Below are positions 1 through 5,628 of a DNA stretch of 7,601 nt, one piece after another (positions within the stretch are counted from its first letter, which is position 1; every line of letters begins with the position of its first letter). The notes under the pieces are model-generated. The model saw only the letters and a list, made by a program, of their open reading frames with translations, searched no databases and was not told the origin of the DNA. Position numbers and translations under genes: made by a program. The stretch is from assembly GCA_020025345.1 (NCBI GenBank), contig JAHHSH010000073.1:1-7601 (forward strand), read 5' to 3'. The DNA is from Oscillospiraceae bacterium. GTDB taxonomy: Bacteria; Bacillota; Clostridia; Oscillospirales; Oscillospiraceae.

Positions 1-692
1 TGTACCTTGTAGTTCATGTAGGTGGGCACATAGGAGGCCAGATCATCACGCAGCAGATCCTCGCGGATGATGACCACAGCCATACCGGCGGGGCCTACAT
101 TCTTCTGCACGCCGGCCCAGATGAGACCGTAATCTGCCACGTTGCAGGGGCGGGAGAGGAACATGGAGGACTGGTCGGATACCAGAATGTGACCCTTGGT
201 ATTGGGCAGCTTGTGGAAAGTGGAGCCGTGAATGGTCTCGTTCTCGCAGATGTAGACATAGTCGCAGTCGTCGGGGATGTCCAGATCGCTGCAATCGGGC
301 ACATAGGAGAAGCCCTTGTCGGCAGAGGAGGCAACAACCTGTACCTCGCCGTACTTCTTGGCCTCAGCAATGGCCTTCTTGGACCATGCGCCGGTCTCGA
401 TATAGCAGGCCTTACCGTTTTTCATCAGGTTCATGGGCACCATGGCAAACTGCAGCGTGCCGCCGCCCTGAATGAACAGCACCTTGTAGTTATCGGGAAT
501 TCCCATCAGTGCGCGCAGATCGGCCTCGGCGTCATCGGCGATCTGCTGGAAGGCTTTGGAGCGGTGGCTCATCTCCATGACAGACGTACCGCTGCCGCGA
601 TAGTTCATCACTTCGTCACGGATCTCCTCCAGTACGGGCTCTGGCATCATAGCGGGTCCGGCGGAAAAGTTAAAAGAACGGTCGTACTTCAT
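1..692 (-). CDS. serC: Phosphoserine aminotransferase SerC, N-terminal part (cut by window edge)
   Basis: SerC is a cytoplasmic PLP enzyme that converts 3-phosphohydroxypyruvate and glutamate to phosphoserine and 2-oxoglutarate in serine biosynthesis; the family also acts in vitamin B6 synthesis in some bacteria. Reading leftward from the ATG at 690-692, the protein begins MKYDRSFNFSAGPAMMPEPV, the typical SerC N-terminus. It continues with a GGGTLQFAMVPMNL block near residues 76-89 and the PLP-lysine block AGVQKNVGPAG, with the lysine at residue 197, very close to its position in E. coli SerC. About 230 of roughly 360 residues are present; the C-terminus lies beyond base 1. An AAGGAGG site sits 7 bases before the ATG. 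In many Bacillota serA follows serC, but that cannot be seen here. The identification is secure. Confidence 0.96.
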   Translation of the reverse strand, partial: MKYDRSFNFSAGPAMMPEPVLEEIRDEVMNYRGSGTSVMEMSHRSKAFQQIADDAEADLRALMGIPDNYKVLFIQGGGTLQFAMVPMNLMKNGKACYIETGAWSKKAIAEAKKYGEVQVVASSADKGFSYVPDCSDLDIPDDCDYVYICENETIHGSTFHKLPNTKGHILVSDQSSMFLSRPCNVADYGLIWAGVQKNVGPAGMAVVIIREDLLRDDLASYVPTYMNYKV

Positions 693-766
693 TGGTTTTC
701 CTCCTTGTTATATAATTGCGAATGCTTTTACTTCTTTTTTGCCCTGCGGCATTGTTAACTACGTAT

Positions 767-795
767 AGTATACGGCAAAAAGGCGGCAGACGCAA
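767..795 (-). promoter_or_regulatory. Predicted sigma-A promoter of serC, overlapped by a 13-bp palindrome
   Basis: On the minus strand a TTGCGT -35 (790-795) is separated by 17 bases from a TATACT -10 (767-772), giving a start near 760 and a leader of about 70 bases before serC. The -35 matches consensus only in its first three bases. The -10 lies inside the perfect palindrome CGTATAGTATACG (762-774), which could be an operator or simply an AT-rich promoter core. Confidence 0.55.
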
Positions 796-858
796 CAAGA
801 AATAAAAGTTTTTTTGGAGCCCTAACAAAATTTCTGATAGCGCGGAACGGGAAAGTTT

Positions 859-887
859 TTGACGGAATGGCGGGGGCGTGTTAAGAT
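859..887 (+). promoter_or_regulatory. Predicted extended -10 sigma-A promoter for the ClC transporter gene
   Basis: TTGACG (859-864) and TAAGAT (882-887) are 17 bases apart, with TG at 879-880 forming an extended -10. The start would fall near 894, leaving only about 30 bases before the TTG start codon. That is too short to hold a riboswitch. Confidence 0.65.
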
Positions 888-923
888 ACTATAAATAGAG
901 GAGAGAGAAAGGACGGGGTTTGT

Positions 924-2159
924 TTGGAAGGATTGAACATAGGGCAGTATGTTCTTGTGTTGATAAAGTGGCTGGCAGTCGGCGGCCTCGTAGGTGCGGT
1001 GGGCGGCGTGGTAGGCTCACTGTTCCACATCGGTGTGGACTATGCCACCCACTTTCGGATGGAGCACGGCTGGGTGCTCTATTTTTTGCCGGTGGCGGGC
1101 CTTGCCATTGTGGCACTCTATAAGGTAAGCAACACAGAGGGGAAGGGCACCAATGCCATCATTGACTCAGTACATTTCGGTTCAGATGTGCCGCTGCTGC
1201 TGGTGCCGGTGATCTTTGTTTCCACGGTGCTGACCCACCTGTGCGGCGGCAGTGCAGGCCGCGAAGGTGCGGCGCTGCAGATCGGCGGCGGAATCGGCTA
1301 TCAGACGGGACGTGCGCTCCGCTTAGGGGAGAAGGATCTGCCTCTGGCAACGCTGTGCGGTATGAGCGGCGTGTTTGCGGCGCTTTTCGGAACGCCGTTG
1401 ACGGCCACCATCTTCGCCTTGGAAGTGATCAGCGTGGGCGTCCTCTACTATGCAGGGCTTGTGCCGGGGCTGACGGCGGCGGTAACGGCCTACTTCGTGT
1501 CGGGGCTGATGGGTGTGCCGCCGACCCGGTTTGCGGTGGATATGCCGTCCTTGGATGTGGTGACATTGCTGCGGGTGCTTGTGCTGGCAATTTTGTGCGC
1601 CGTGGTGAGCATCCTTTTTGTTCGGGGAATGCACGCAGTGGAGCACTGGGCCGCCAAGCTGATACCCAATGTGTGGCTGCGCGCTGTGATTGGCGGCGTG
1701 GCGCTGATCGTGCTGACGCTGCTGCTGGGAACACGGTACAACGGCGCCGGTATGGAGCATATCGTAGAGGCCATGAATGGGGAGGCGCTTGGCTGGGACT
1801 GGGTGCTGAAGATCCTCTTTACGGCGATCACCATCGGCTGTGGATTTAAGGGCGGCGAGGTAGTTCCCTCCTTCTTTGTGGGTGCGACCTTCGGCTGCGT
1901 GGCAGGTGGCCTTTTGGGGCTGCCCAGTGGCTTTGGAGCCGCCATTGGGCTCATCGCCGTGTTCTGCGGTGCTGTTAACTGCCCGGTGGCTTCGGTGATC
2001 CTCAGTGTAGAGCTGTTCGGCTCGGAGGGGGCGGTGTATTTTGCACTGGCCTGCGCCATCAGCTATCTGCTTTCCGGCTACTGCGGCCTCTACAGCAGCC
2101 AGACGATCCTCTATTCCAAGAAGCGTGCGGAGTTCATCAACATCCGCGCCAAAGAGTAA
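924..2159 (+). CDS. ClC-family anion transporter, resembling the CLC-F fluoride/proton antiporter branch
   Basis: This 411-residue, very hydrophobic protein carries the ClC signatures. GSAGREGA (109-116) holds the gating glutamate E114. GMSGVFAALFGTPLTATIFALE (146-167) is the helix pair that ends in the inner glutamate region. GFKGGEVVPSFFVG (307-320) matches the GGxFxP selectivity block, and the tail SGYCGLYSSQ (384-393) matches the region of the pore tyrosine. The usual GSGIP motif is replaced by GKGTN (73-77), and the proline of GREGP is alanine. The THLxGGSAGREG context and the missing GSGIP recall CLC-F proteins that export fluoride, but chloride transport cannot be excluded. There is no C-terminal CBS domain, unlike many long ClCs. 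The start is TTG, about 10 bases after GGA of a weak AAAGGA site; a second in-frame TTG at 933 is less well spaced. The gene appears monocistronic and ends at a terminator. Confidence 0.85.
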   Translation: MEGLNIGQYVLVLIKWLAVGGLVGAVGGVVGSLFHIGVDYATHFRMEHGWVLYFLPVAGLAIVALYKVSNTEGKGTNAIIDSVHFGSDVPLLLVPVIFVSTVLTHLCGGSAGREGAALQIGGGIGYQTGRALRLGEKDLPLATLCGMSGVFAALFGTPLTATIFALEVISVGVLYYAGLVPGLTAAVTAYFVSGLMGVPPTRFAVDMPSLDVVTLLRVLVLAILCAVVSILFVRGMHAVEHWAAKLIPNVWLRAVIGGVALIVLTLLLGTRYNGAGMEHIVEAMNGEALGWDWVLKILFTAITIGCGFKGGEVVPSFFVGATFGCVAGGLLGLPSGFGAAIGLIAVFCGAVNCPVASVILSVELFGSEGAVYFALACAISYLLSGYCGLYSSQTILYSKKRAEFINIRAKE

Positions 2160-2162
2160 GCA

Positions 2163-2198
2163 AAAAGCGTTGCAGATGAAACCATCTGCAACGCTTTT
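2163..2198. terminator. Bidirectional intrinsic terminator between convergent genes
   Basis: A perfect 16-bp stem (2163-2178 with 2183-2198) closes an AAAC loop. Its GC-rich centre is flanked by A and T runs, so a U-tract follows the hairpin on both strands: TTTTATATTTT on the plus strand and TTTTTG on the minus strand. It lies 3 bases after the ClC stop codon and 5 bases beyond the stop of the minus-strand flavoprotein gene, so it serves both transcripts. Confidence 0.93.
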
Positions 2199-2203
2199 AT
2201 ATT

Positions 2204-3406
2204 TTAGTTCGATTGGAGAAGTCCGGCCAGATGACTGCTGGACCATGCCCACTGCAAATTGTAGCCGCCGCAGTCGCCATCGATGTCCAGCACTTCGCCG
2301 CAGGCGTAGAATCCTGGCACAAGACGGCTCTCCATGGTCTGGGAGTCGAACTCGTCGGTGCGGAGACCGCCTGCGGTGACCTGCGCCTGATCGAAGCCGC
2401 AAGCGCCGAGGATGGGCAGTGTGAAATGGCGCAGCTGCGCGGCGATGGCGCGGAGGTCCCGCTCCGTCAAAGCCGCGGCGCTTTGATTGGTAAAGCCCGC
2501 CGCCTTGCACAGCATCTGTCCCAGGCGGCTGTGGAGTGTGCCTGCCAGCAGTGTTCCGGCCTCCCGGCTGCCGGCCATGGCCTGCCGCTGCCGCAGCCAG
2601 TCCAGAGTGGCTGTCTCGTCCCAATCCGGCAGGAAGTCCATCACAGCGCACAAGCCCTCACCGCCTGCGGCGGCGCGGGACAGCTCAAAGACGGCAGGGC
2701 CGCTGATGCCGTACTCGGTGAAGAGCATCTCCCCCCGGTTTTCTGCCAAAACCTGCCCGCCGTCCATAATGCGGATCAGAGCTTCGGCCTTCACACCCTT
2801 GAGGGCGCGGGGGTAGGTGGGATCGGTCTTTAGCTGCACAAGGGAGGGGAAGAGGGCGGTGCGGTGGTGGCCCAGCTGTTTTCCCAGCTGATAGCCGTCC
2901 ATGGTGCCGCCCACCTTGCTGCCCGCCGCGCCGCCGGAGGCGAGGATCACCTTGTCGGCGGTAAAGCTGCCGCTGTCCGTTTCCACAGTGAAGCCGTCGC
3001 CGCGGCGGCGAATGCGGGAGACAGTACAGCCGGTGTGCAGTTCGATATTGGGTTGTTCCAAGGCGTAGCGCAGCACGTCCAGCACGCTGCCCGCCATATT
3101 ACTATAGGGGTAGACGCGGCCACTGTCCTCTGCGGTGGTGAGAAGTCCGTGGCTTGCAAACCATTGCAGGGTGGTGCCCACGTCGAAAGCGCGGAGCGCG
3201 TAGGCGCAAAAATCGCTGCTCTGTCCGTGGTAGTGCTCCGGTGCGGCGTGGTGGTTGGTGAGGTTGCACCGACCGTTGCCGGTGGCCATCAGCTTCCGGC
3301 CCACCCGGCTCTGGCGCTCCAGAAGGAGAACGTGGTGTCCCTGCTCCGCTGCCGTCAAAGCCGCCATCATGCCGCCGGCGCCGCCGCCGATGATCAGGAC
3401 GGTCAT
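2204..3406 (-). CDS. HI0933/BaiN-like NAD(P)/FAD-dependent oxidoreductase
   Basis: This 400-residue flavoprotein has an N-terminal dinucleotide-binding fold, IIGGGAGGMMAA (5-16), with acidic E30 at the end of the second strand. It also has the family hallmark GRKLMATGNGRCNLTN (36-51) and a C-terminal FAD-contacting block, GEVLDIDGDCGGYNLQWAW (370-388). These place it in the HI0933 family (YhiN, 'aminoacetone oxidase family', BaiN). BaiN of Clostridium scindens has been proposed to act on bile-acid intermediates, but most members have no proven substrate, so no reaction is assigned here. Length is normal and no residue of the signatures is missing. Its ATG overlaps the ruvX stop as ATGA (3403-3406) and has its own GGAGGG site at 3413-3418, so translation is probably coupled to ruvX. 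It is the last gene before the shared terminator. Confidence 0.93.
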   Translation of the reverse strand: MTVLIIGGGAGGMMAALTAAEQGHHVLLLERQSRVGRKLMATGNGRCNLTNHHAAPEHYHGQSSDFCAYALRAFDVGTTLQWFASHGLLTTAEDSGRVYPYSNMAGSVLDVLRYALEQPNIELHTGCTVSRIRRRGDGFTVETDSGSFTADKVILASGGAAGSKVGGTMDGYQLGKQLGHHRTALFPSLVQLKTDPTYPRALKGVKAEALIRIMDGGQVLAENRGEMLFTEYGISGPAVFELSRAAAGGEGLCAVMDFLPDWDETATLDWLRQRQAMAGSREAGTLLAGTLHSRLGQMLCKAAGFTNQSAAALTERDLRAIAAQLRHFTLPILGACGFDQAQVTAGGLRTDEFDSQTMESRLVPGFYACGEVLDIDGDCGGYNLQWAWSSSHLAGLLQSN

Positions 3407-3828
3407 AGCGAACCCTCCAGTTTTTTCCGCGTGAGGAAGCCCTCCAGCATCAAAGCGGCCGCCACGGCATCCACGGTTTTCTTCCGCTTCTTGGCGTTCT
3501 GGCCGCCGGCCATGAGAATGTTGTGGGCGTCGATGGTGGTGCGCCGCTCATCCCACAGCGTCAACGGCAGACCTGTTGCCTCCTTTAAGACCTCACCAAA
3601 GGCGGCGTACTTTTCGGCGCGGGGGCCCAGCGTGCCGTCCATGTTCTTGGGATAACCCAGCACCAGCTCCTCAACGCCGTGCTCGGCGATGATCTTCTTG
3701 ATCTCCTGCACCACCACCTCGGCCTTGCGGGAGTTGATGACAGTGGTGAAGCCGGCCAGCGTGCCGGTCATGTCGGAAATGGCGATGCCGGTGTGTGCGT
3801 CGCCATAGTCAATAGCCATGATTTTCAT
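3403..3828 (-). CDS. ruvX: RuvX/YqgF family Holliday junction resolvase-like RNase H-fold protein
   Basis: This 141-residue protein has the YqgF layout: MKIMAIDYGDAHTGIAISD (1-19) with the first catalytic aspartate D7, LVLGYPKNMDGTLGPRAE (56-72), LWDERRTTIDA (91-101) with D93 and E94, and VDAVAAALML (119-128) with D120. The family has an RNase H fold. It is called a putative Holliday junction resolvase and in E. coli acts in 16S rRNA 5'-end maturation and pre-rRNA processing. Family members usually have GxKRIG after the first aspartate; here it is GDAHTG. The ATG at 3826-3828 was chosen because the conserved fold starts at once and an AGGAAGG site lies about 10 bases upstream. An extension to 3900 would overlap the predicted promoter. 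It is the first gene of a two-gene unit with the flavoprotein. Confidence 0.92.
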   Translation of the reverse strand: MKIMAIDYGDAHTGIAISDMTGTLAGFTTVINSRKAEVVVQEIKKIIAEHGVEELVLGYPKNMDGTLGPRAEKYAAFGEVLKEATGLPLTLWDERRTTIDAHNILMAGGQNAKKRKKTVDAVAAALMLEGFLTRKKLEGSL

Positions 3829-3871
3829 AGGGGAAAGCCCTTCCTTATCGTGAAAAATTTTCTCTAAAAGA

Positions 3872-3900
3872 ATCATACACGATTTTTTTGTCTCCTGCAA
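3872..3900 (-). promoter_or_regulatory. Predicted sigma-A promoter of the ruvX-flavoprotein unit
   Basis: On the minus strand TTGCAG (3895-3900) and TATGAT (3872-3877) are 17 bases apart. The start would lie near 3865, giving a leader of about 37 bases to ruvX. The -10 region matches the -10 region of the divergent rpmG promoter almost exactly. Confidence 0.75.
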
Positions 3901-3964
3901 CGGGGCAAAGGCAGAAATACTCGAAGTTTTTGAAAATTTCCGGAAGATTTAAGACGAAAATGAG

Positions 3965-3993
3965 TTGACAAGAAATACTTGTCGTGATATGAT
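3965..3993 (+). promoter_or_regulatory. Strong extended -10 promoter of the rpmG-secE-nusG cluster
   Basis: A consensus TTGACA (3965-3970) is followed after 17 bases by TATGAT (3988-3993), with TG at 3985-3986 forming an extended -10. The stretch just upstream (about 3926-3962) is rich in A and T runs and could work as an UP element. The start would be near 4000, leaving a leader of about 135 bases before rpmG. Confidence 0.88.
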
Positions 3994-3999
3994 TCTTTA

Positions 4000-4135
4000 T
4001 ACCTGTGAGTGGGTGCTTCTTTTTTGCGCGCTTTTTTCGCTTCAAGCGCCGGAAAAGAACCTGTAGAGCAGGGAGGCAAAAAGGTCCTTTCAGCGTGACT
4101 GAAAAGTGCCTAATCTAACAAGGAGGTGCCGTTAA
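4000..4135 (+). promoter_or_regulatory. Structured 5' leader of the rpmG operon, function unknown
   Basis: The stretch from the predicted start to rpmG has no gene. Two foldable segments are visible. In the first, TTCTTTT (4017-4023) can pair with AAAAGAA (4053-4059), with an inner GCGC/GCGC pairing (4026-4029 with 4046-4049). In the second, TTTCAG and CTGAAA (4088-4104) form a hairpin that extends outward with imperfect pairing between 4082 and 4111. Neither is followed by a U-tract, so these are not ordinary terminators. The ribosome binding site AAGGAGGTG (4120-4128) is close to optimal. No known leader family was recognised, and no tRNA gene is present here. Confidence 0.4.
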
Positions 4136-4285
4136 ATGCGCGTGAAAATCACTCTCCGCTGCAATGAGTGCAAGCAGAGAAACTACAACACGATGAAGAA
4201 CAAGAAGAATACCCCTGACAAGCTGGAGCTGAACAAGTATTGTCCCTTCTGCAGAAAGCACACGCTCCACAGCGAAACCAAGTAA
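4136..4285 (+). CDS. rpmG: Ribosomal protein L33 (bL33), zinc-ribbon form
   Basis: This 49-residue basic protein of the large ribosomal subunit lies near the E site. It reads MRVKITLRCNECKQRNYNTM and so on. Cysteine pairs C9-x2-C12 and C36-x2-C39 form the zinc ribbon, so this is the zinc-containing (C+) paralogue. Many Bacillota also carry a cysteine-free copy expressed under zinc limitation, but none is in this window. The ATG follows AAGGAGGTG by 7 bases. It is the first gene of the cluster, and secE follows 18 bases after its stop. The rpmG-secE-nusG order is widely conserved and supports the call. Confidence 0.97.
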   Translation: MRVKITLRCNECKQRNYNTMKNKKNTPDKLELNKYCPFCRKHTLHSETK

Positions 4286-4303
4286 TTGGAAGGAGATGCG
4301 AGC

Positions 4304-4516
4304 ATGGCAGAGGCTAAGAAGGTAAAAAAGGACCGCTTTAAGTGGTTCCGAGAGATGAGAAGCGAGTTGAAGAAGGTCGTATGGCCTTCGGGTAAGACGA
4401 CTGCCAAGAATACCGGCACGGTGCTGATGTGCTCTTTGTGCGTAGGTGCCTGCATCTGGATCTTTGACGCAGTAGCGGTTTTGGCTGTAAAGACCTTGAT
4501 CGGTCTGTTCGCCTGA
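4304..4516 (+). CDS. secE: Preprotein translocase subunit SecE
   Basis: SecE is the small essential membrane subunit that clamps SecY in the protein-conducting channel. The 70-residue protein has a charged amphipathic N-terminal part with the conserved block WFREMRSELKKVVWPS (14-29), which lies along the membrane surface. One hydrophobic span follows (about 38-67). This is the short single-span form usual in Gram-positive bacteria, unlike the three-span E. coli protein. The ATG at 4304 is chosen because GGAAGGAG (4288-4295) lies 8 bases upstream; an in-frame TTG at 4286 would place that site inside the gene. The nusG ribosome binding site overlaps the secE stop codon, so the two are closely coupled. 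Confidence 0.96.
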   Translation: MAEAKKVKKDRFKWFREMRSELKKVVWPSGKTTAKNTGTVLMCSLCVGACIWIFDAVAVLAVKTLIGLFA

Positions 4517-4526
4517 GGAACGCAAA

Positions 4527-5051
4527 ATGTCTGAGAATGCAAAGTGGTATGTAGCTCATACCTATTCCGGTTATGAAAACGCGGTAAAGACCGCCATTGA
4601 GAAGTTTGTGGCCAATCGCAATCTGGAGGACATGATCCTGCGGATTGAAATCCCCATGGAGACGGTGACGGAAGTAAACGAATCCGGCGTCATGAAGGAA
4701 GTGGAGCGCAAGGTGTTCCCCGGCTATGTGCTGATCAAGATGGTGCTGACAGATGACACCTGGCATCTGATCCGTAATATCCGCGGCGTGACCGGATTTG
4801 TCGGCGCCGAGAATAAGGCCATCCCCCTCAGCGAGGAGGAGGTTGCCGCACTGGGTGTGGACAAGCACGAGATCGTTGTGATGTATCATGTGGGCGATAC
4901 CGTGAAGATCACGGACGGCCCGCTGGCCAGCTTCAACGGTACCGTGGAGGAGATCGAGCCGGAGAAGAACAGTGTCCGCGTGATGGTCTCCATGTTTGGC
5001 AGAGAGACACCGGTCGAGCTGGAGCTGGATCAGGTGGAGGTTCTGTCCTGA
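4527..5051 (+). CDS. nusG: Transcription elongation and termination factor NusG
   Basis: NusG binds RNA polymerase through its N-terminal NGN domain. Through its C-terminal KOW domain it contacts partners such as Rho or ribosomal protein S10, modulating pausing, termination and coupling to translation. The 174-residue protein has the NGN start KWYVAHTYSGYE (6-17), the FPGYVLIKM block (64-72), and WHLIRNIRGVTGFVG (79-93), which ends the NGN domain. A KOW motif follows around 122-153 (VGDTVKITDGPLASFNGTV). Length and domain order are normal. The ATG lies 10 bases after the secE stop, with a GAGGAA site overlapping that stop. No terminator follows, so transcription probably continues into rplK through the leader at 5053-5163. 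Confidence 0.97.
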   Translation: MSENAKWYVAHTYSGYENAVKTAIEKFVANRNLEDMILRIEIPMETVTEVNESGVMKEVERKVFPGYVLIKMVLTDDTWHLIRNIRGVTGFVGAENKAIPLSEEEVAALGVDKHEIVVMYHVGDTVKITDGPLASFNGTVEEIEPEKNSVRVMVSMFGRETPVELELDQVEVLS

Positions 5052-5052
5052 G

Positions 5053-5095
5053 TTTGCGGCAGTATCCGCAAAGAAGACCGGAGTATTCCCTCCGG
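5053..5095 (+). promoter_or_regulatory. Two tandem hairpins just after nusG
   Basis: TTTGCGG (5053-5059) pairs with CCGCAAA (5066-5072) around a six-base loop. Five bases on, CCGGAG (5078-5083) pairs with CTCCGG (5090-5095) around another six-base loop. Both stems are perfect and begin 2 bases after the nusG stop. No U-tract follows, so they are unlikely to terminate transcription. An RNA-processing, 3'-end-protecting or spacer role is possible. Confidence 0.5.
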
Positions 5096-5099
5096 CGCA

Positions 5100-5163
5100 A
5101 GTGGGAGAGACGGACTGCGTCTCGCCAAGAGCGGATTCCGGAATTTGACCGGCCGCTACCACA
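5100..5163 (+). promoter_or_regulatory. Candidate L1-binding autoregulatory leader before rplK
   Basis: An outer stem GTGG (5101-5104) with CCAC (5159-5162) can enclose two hairpins. The first is GAGACG/CGTCTC (5107-5112 with 5118-5123). The second is AGCGG/CCGCT (5130-5134 with 5153-5157), which carries an inner CCGG/CCGG pairing (5138-5141 with 5149-5152) and a three-base ATT bulge. Feedback by L1 on the rplK-rplA message is established in E. coli, and the L1 mRNA site is known to be widespread among bacteria. The GTGGGAG...TACCACA frame just before rplK resembles what I recall of Bacillota examples. Assignment to that family is an inference from position and folding. Confidence 0.5.
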
Positions 5164-5187
5164 TTTTGATGAAGGAGGTGCCTATTC

Positions 5188-5613
5188 ATGGCACAGAAAG
5201 TTGTTGGTTATGTAAAGCTGCAGATCCCTGCAGGTAAAGCAACCCCCGCACCCCCCGTTGGCCCTGCTCTGGGTCAGCACGGCATCAATATTGCCGCTTT
5301 TACCAAAGAGTTCAATGAGCGTACTAAGGGCGACATGGGCCTGATCATCCCCGTGGTGATCACTGTCTATGCTGACCGTTCCTTTACCTTTGTTACCAAG
5401 ACTCCCCCCGCAGCAGTTCTGATCAAGAAGGAGTGCAACATTGAGTCCGGCTCCGGTGTCCCCAACAAGACCAAGGTAGCCACCATCTCCAAGGCCTCCG
5501 TCCAGAAGATTGCTGAGATGAAGATGCGCGATCTGAACGCCGCTACCGTTGAGGCAGCTATGAGCATGATCGCAGGTACTGCACGCTCCATGGGCGTTGT
5601 CGTCGAAGACTAA
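5188..5613 (+). CDS. rplK: Ribosomal protein L11 (uL11)
   Basis: L11 forms the base of the factor-binding stalk on 23S rRNA, where it contacts elongation factors and is the target region of thiostrepton. The 141-residue length is typical. The N-terminal domain holds the proline-rich segment ATPAPPVGPALGQHGINI (18-35), including prolines at the usual thiostrepton-contact position. The C-terminal RNA-binding domain runs from about 75, with GSGVPNKTKVATISKASVQK (88-107) and the closing helix block AGTARSMGVVV (129-139). The ATG follows GAAGGAGGTG by 7 bases. rplA starts 15 bases after the stop, so the two form one translational unit. Codon choice is strongly biased, as expected for a highly expressed gene. 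Confidence 0.98.
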   Translation: MAQKVVGYVKLQIPAGKATPAPPVGPALGQHGINIAAFTKEFNERTKGDMGLIIPVVITVYADRSFTFVTKTPPAAVLIKKECNIESGSGVPNKTKVATISKASVQKIAEMKMRDLNAATVEAAMSMIAGTARSMGVVVED

Positions 5614-5628
5614 GGAGGGCGTAAGGAA

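Larger units (their letters stand above)
3867..3998. repeat. Inverted 16/17-base repeat spanning two divergent promoter cores
   Basis: The minus-strand sequence of 3867-3882 reads TCGTGTATGATTCTTT and the plus-strand sequence of 3982-3998 reads TCGTGATATGATTCTTT. They are identical except for one extra A in the plus copy. Each copy contains a TATGAT -10 box and the first bases of the expected transcript. The copies point away from each other across about 100 bases. Confidence 0.8.

Noticed and set aside
189..758. 189-codon plus-strand open frame opposite serC
   Set aside because: The minus strand encodes unmistakable SerC motifs over the same bases, and the frame's tail runs into the promoter region.
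693..923. Possible fluoride riboswitch before the ClC gene
   Set aside because: I looked for the conserved GGCGATGG...CTGATG...CTCC pattern and found none, and the predicted leader is too short.
1323..2651. 442-codon open frame on the minus strand across the ClC gene end and the flavoprotein end
   Set aside because: It crosses two real genes and the terminator hairpin, has no recognisable domain, and is explained by high GC content.
2864..3655. 263-codon plus-strand open frame opposite the flavoprotein and ruvX
   Set aside because: Both genes on the other strand have complete family motifs; this frame is low-complexity and alanine-rich without a ribosome binding site.
3826..3900. N-terminal extension of RuvX by 24 residues
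   Set aside because: The extension overlaps the predicted -35 and -10 boxes, lacks family similarity, and the internal ATG has a good ribosome binding site and starts exactly at the conserved fold.
3994..4135. tRNA-Trp gene, which often lies near secE-nusG in Bacillota
   Set aside because: No acceptor stem, T-loop GTTCRA or CCA pattern could be found in the leader or elsewhere in the window.
4286..4303. TTG start six codons upstream of the chosen SecE start
   Set aside because: It directly abuts the rpmG stop and would bury the clear GGAAGGAG ribosome binding site inside the gene.
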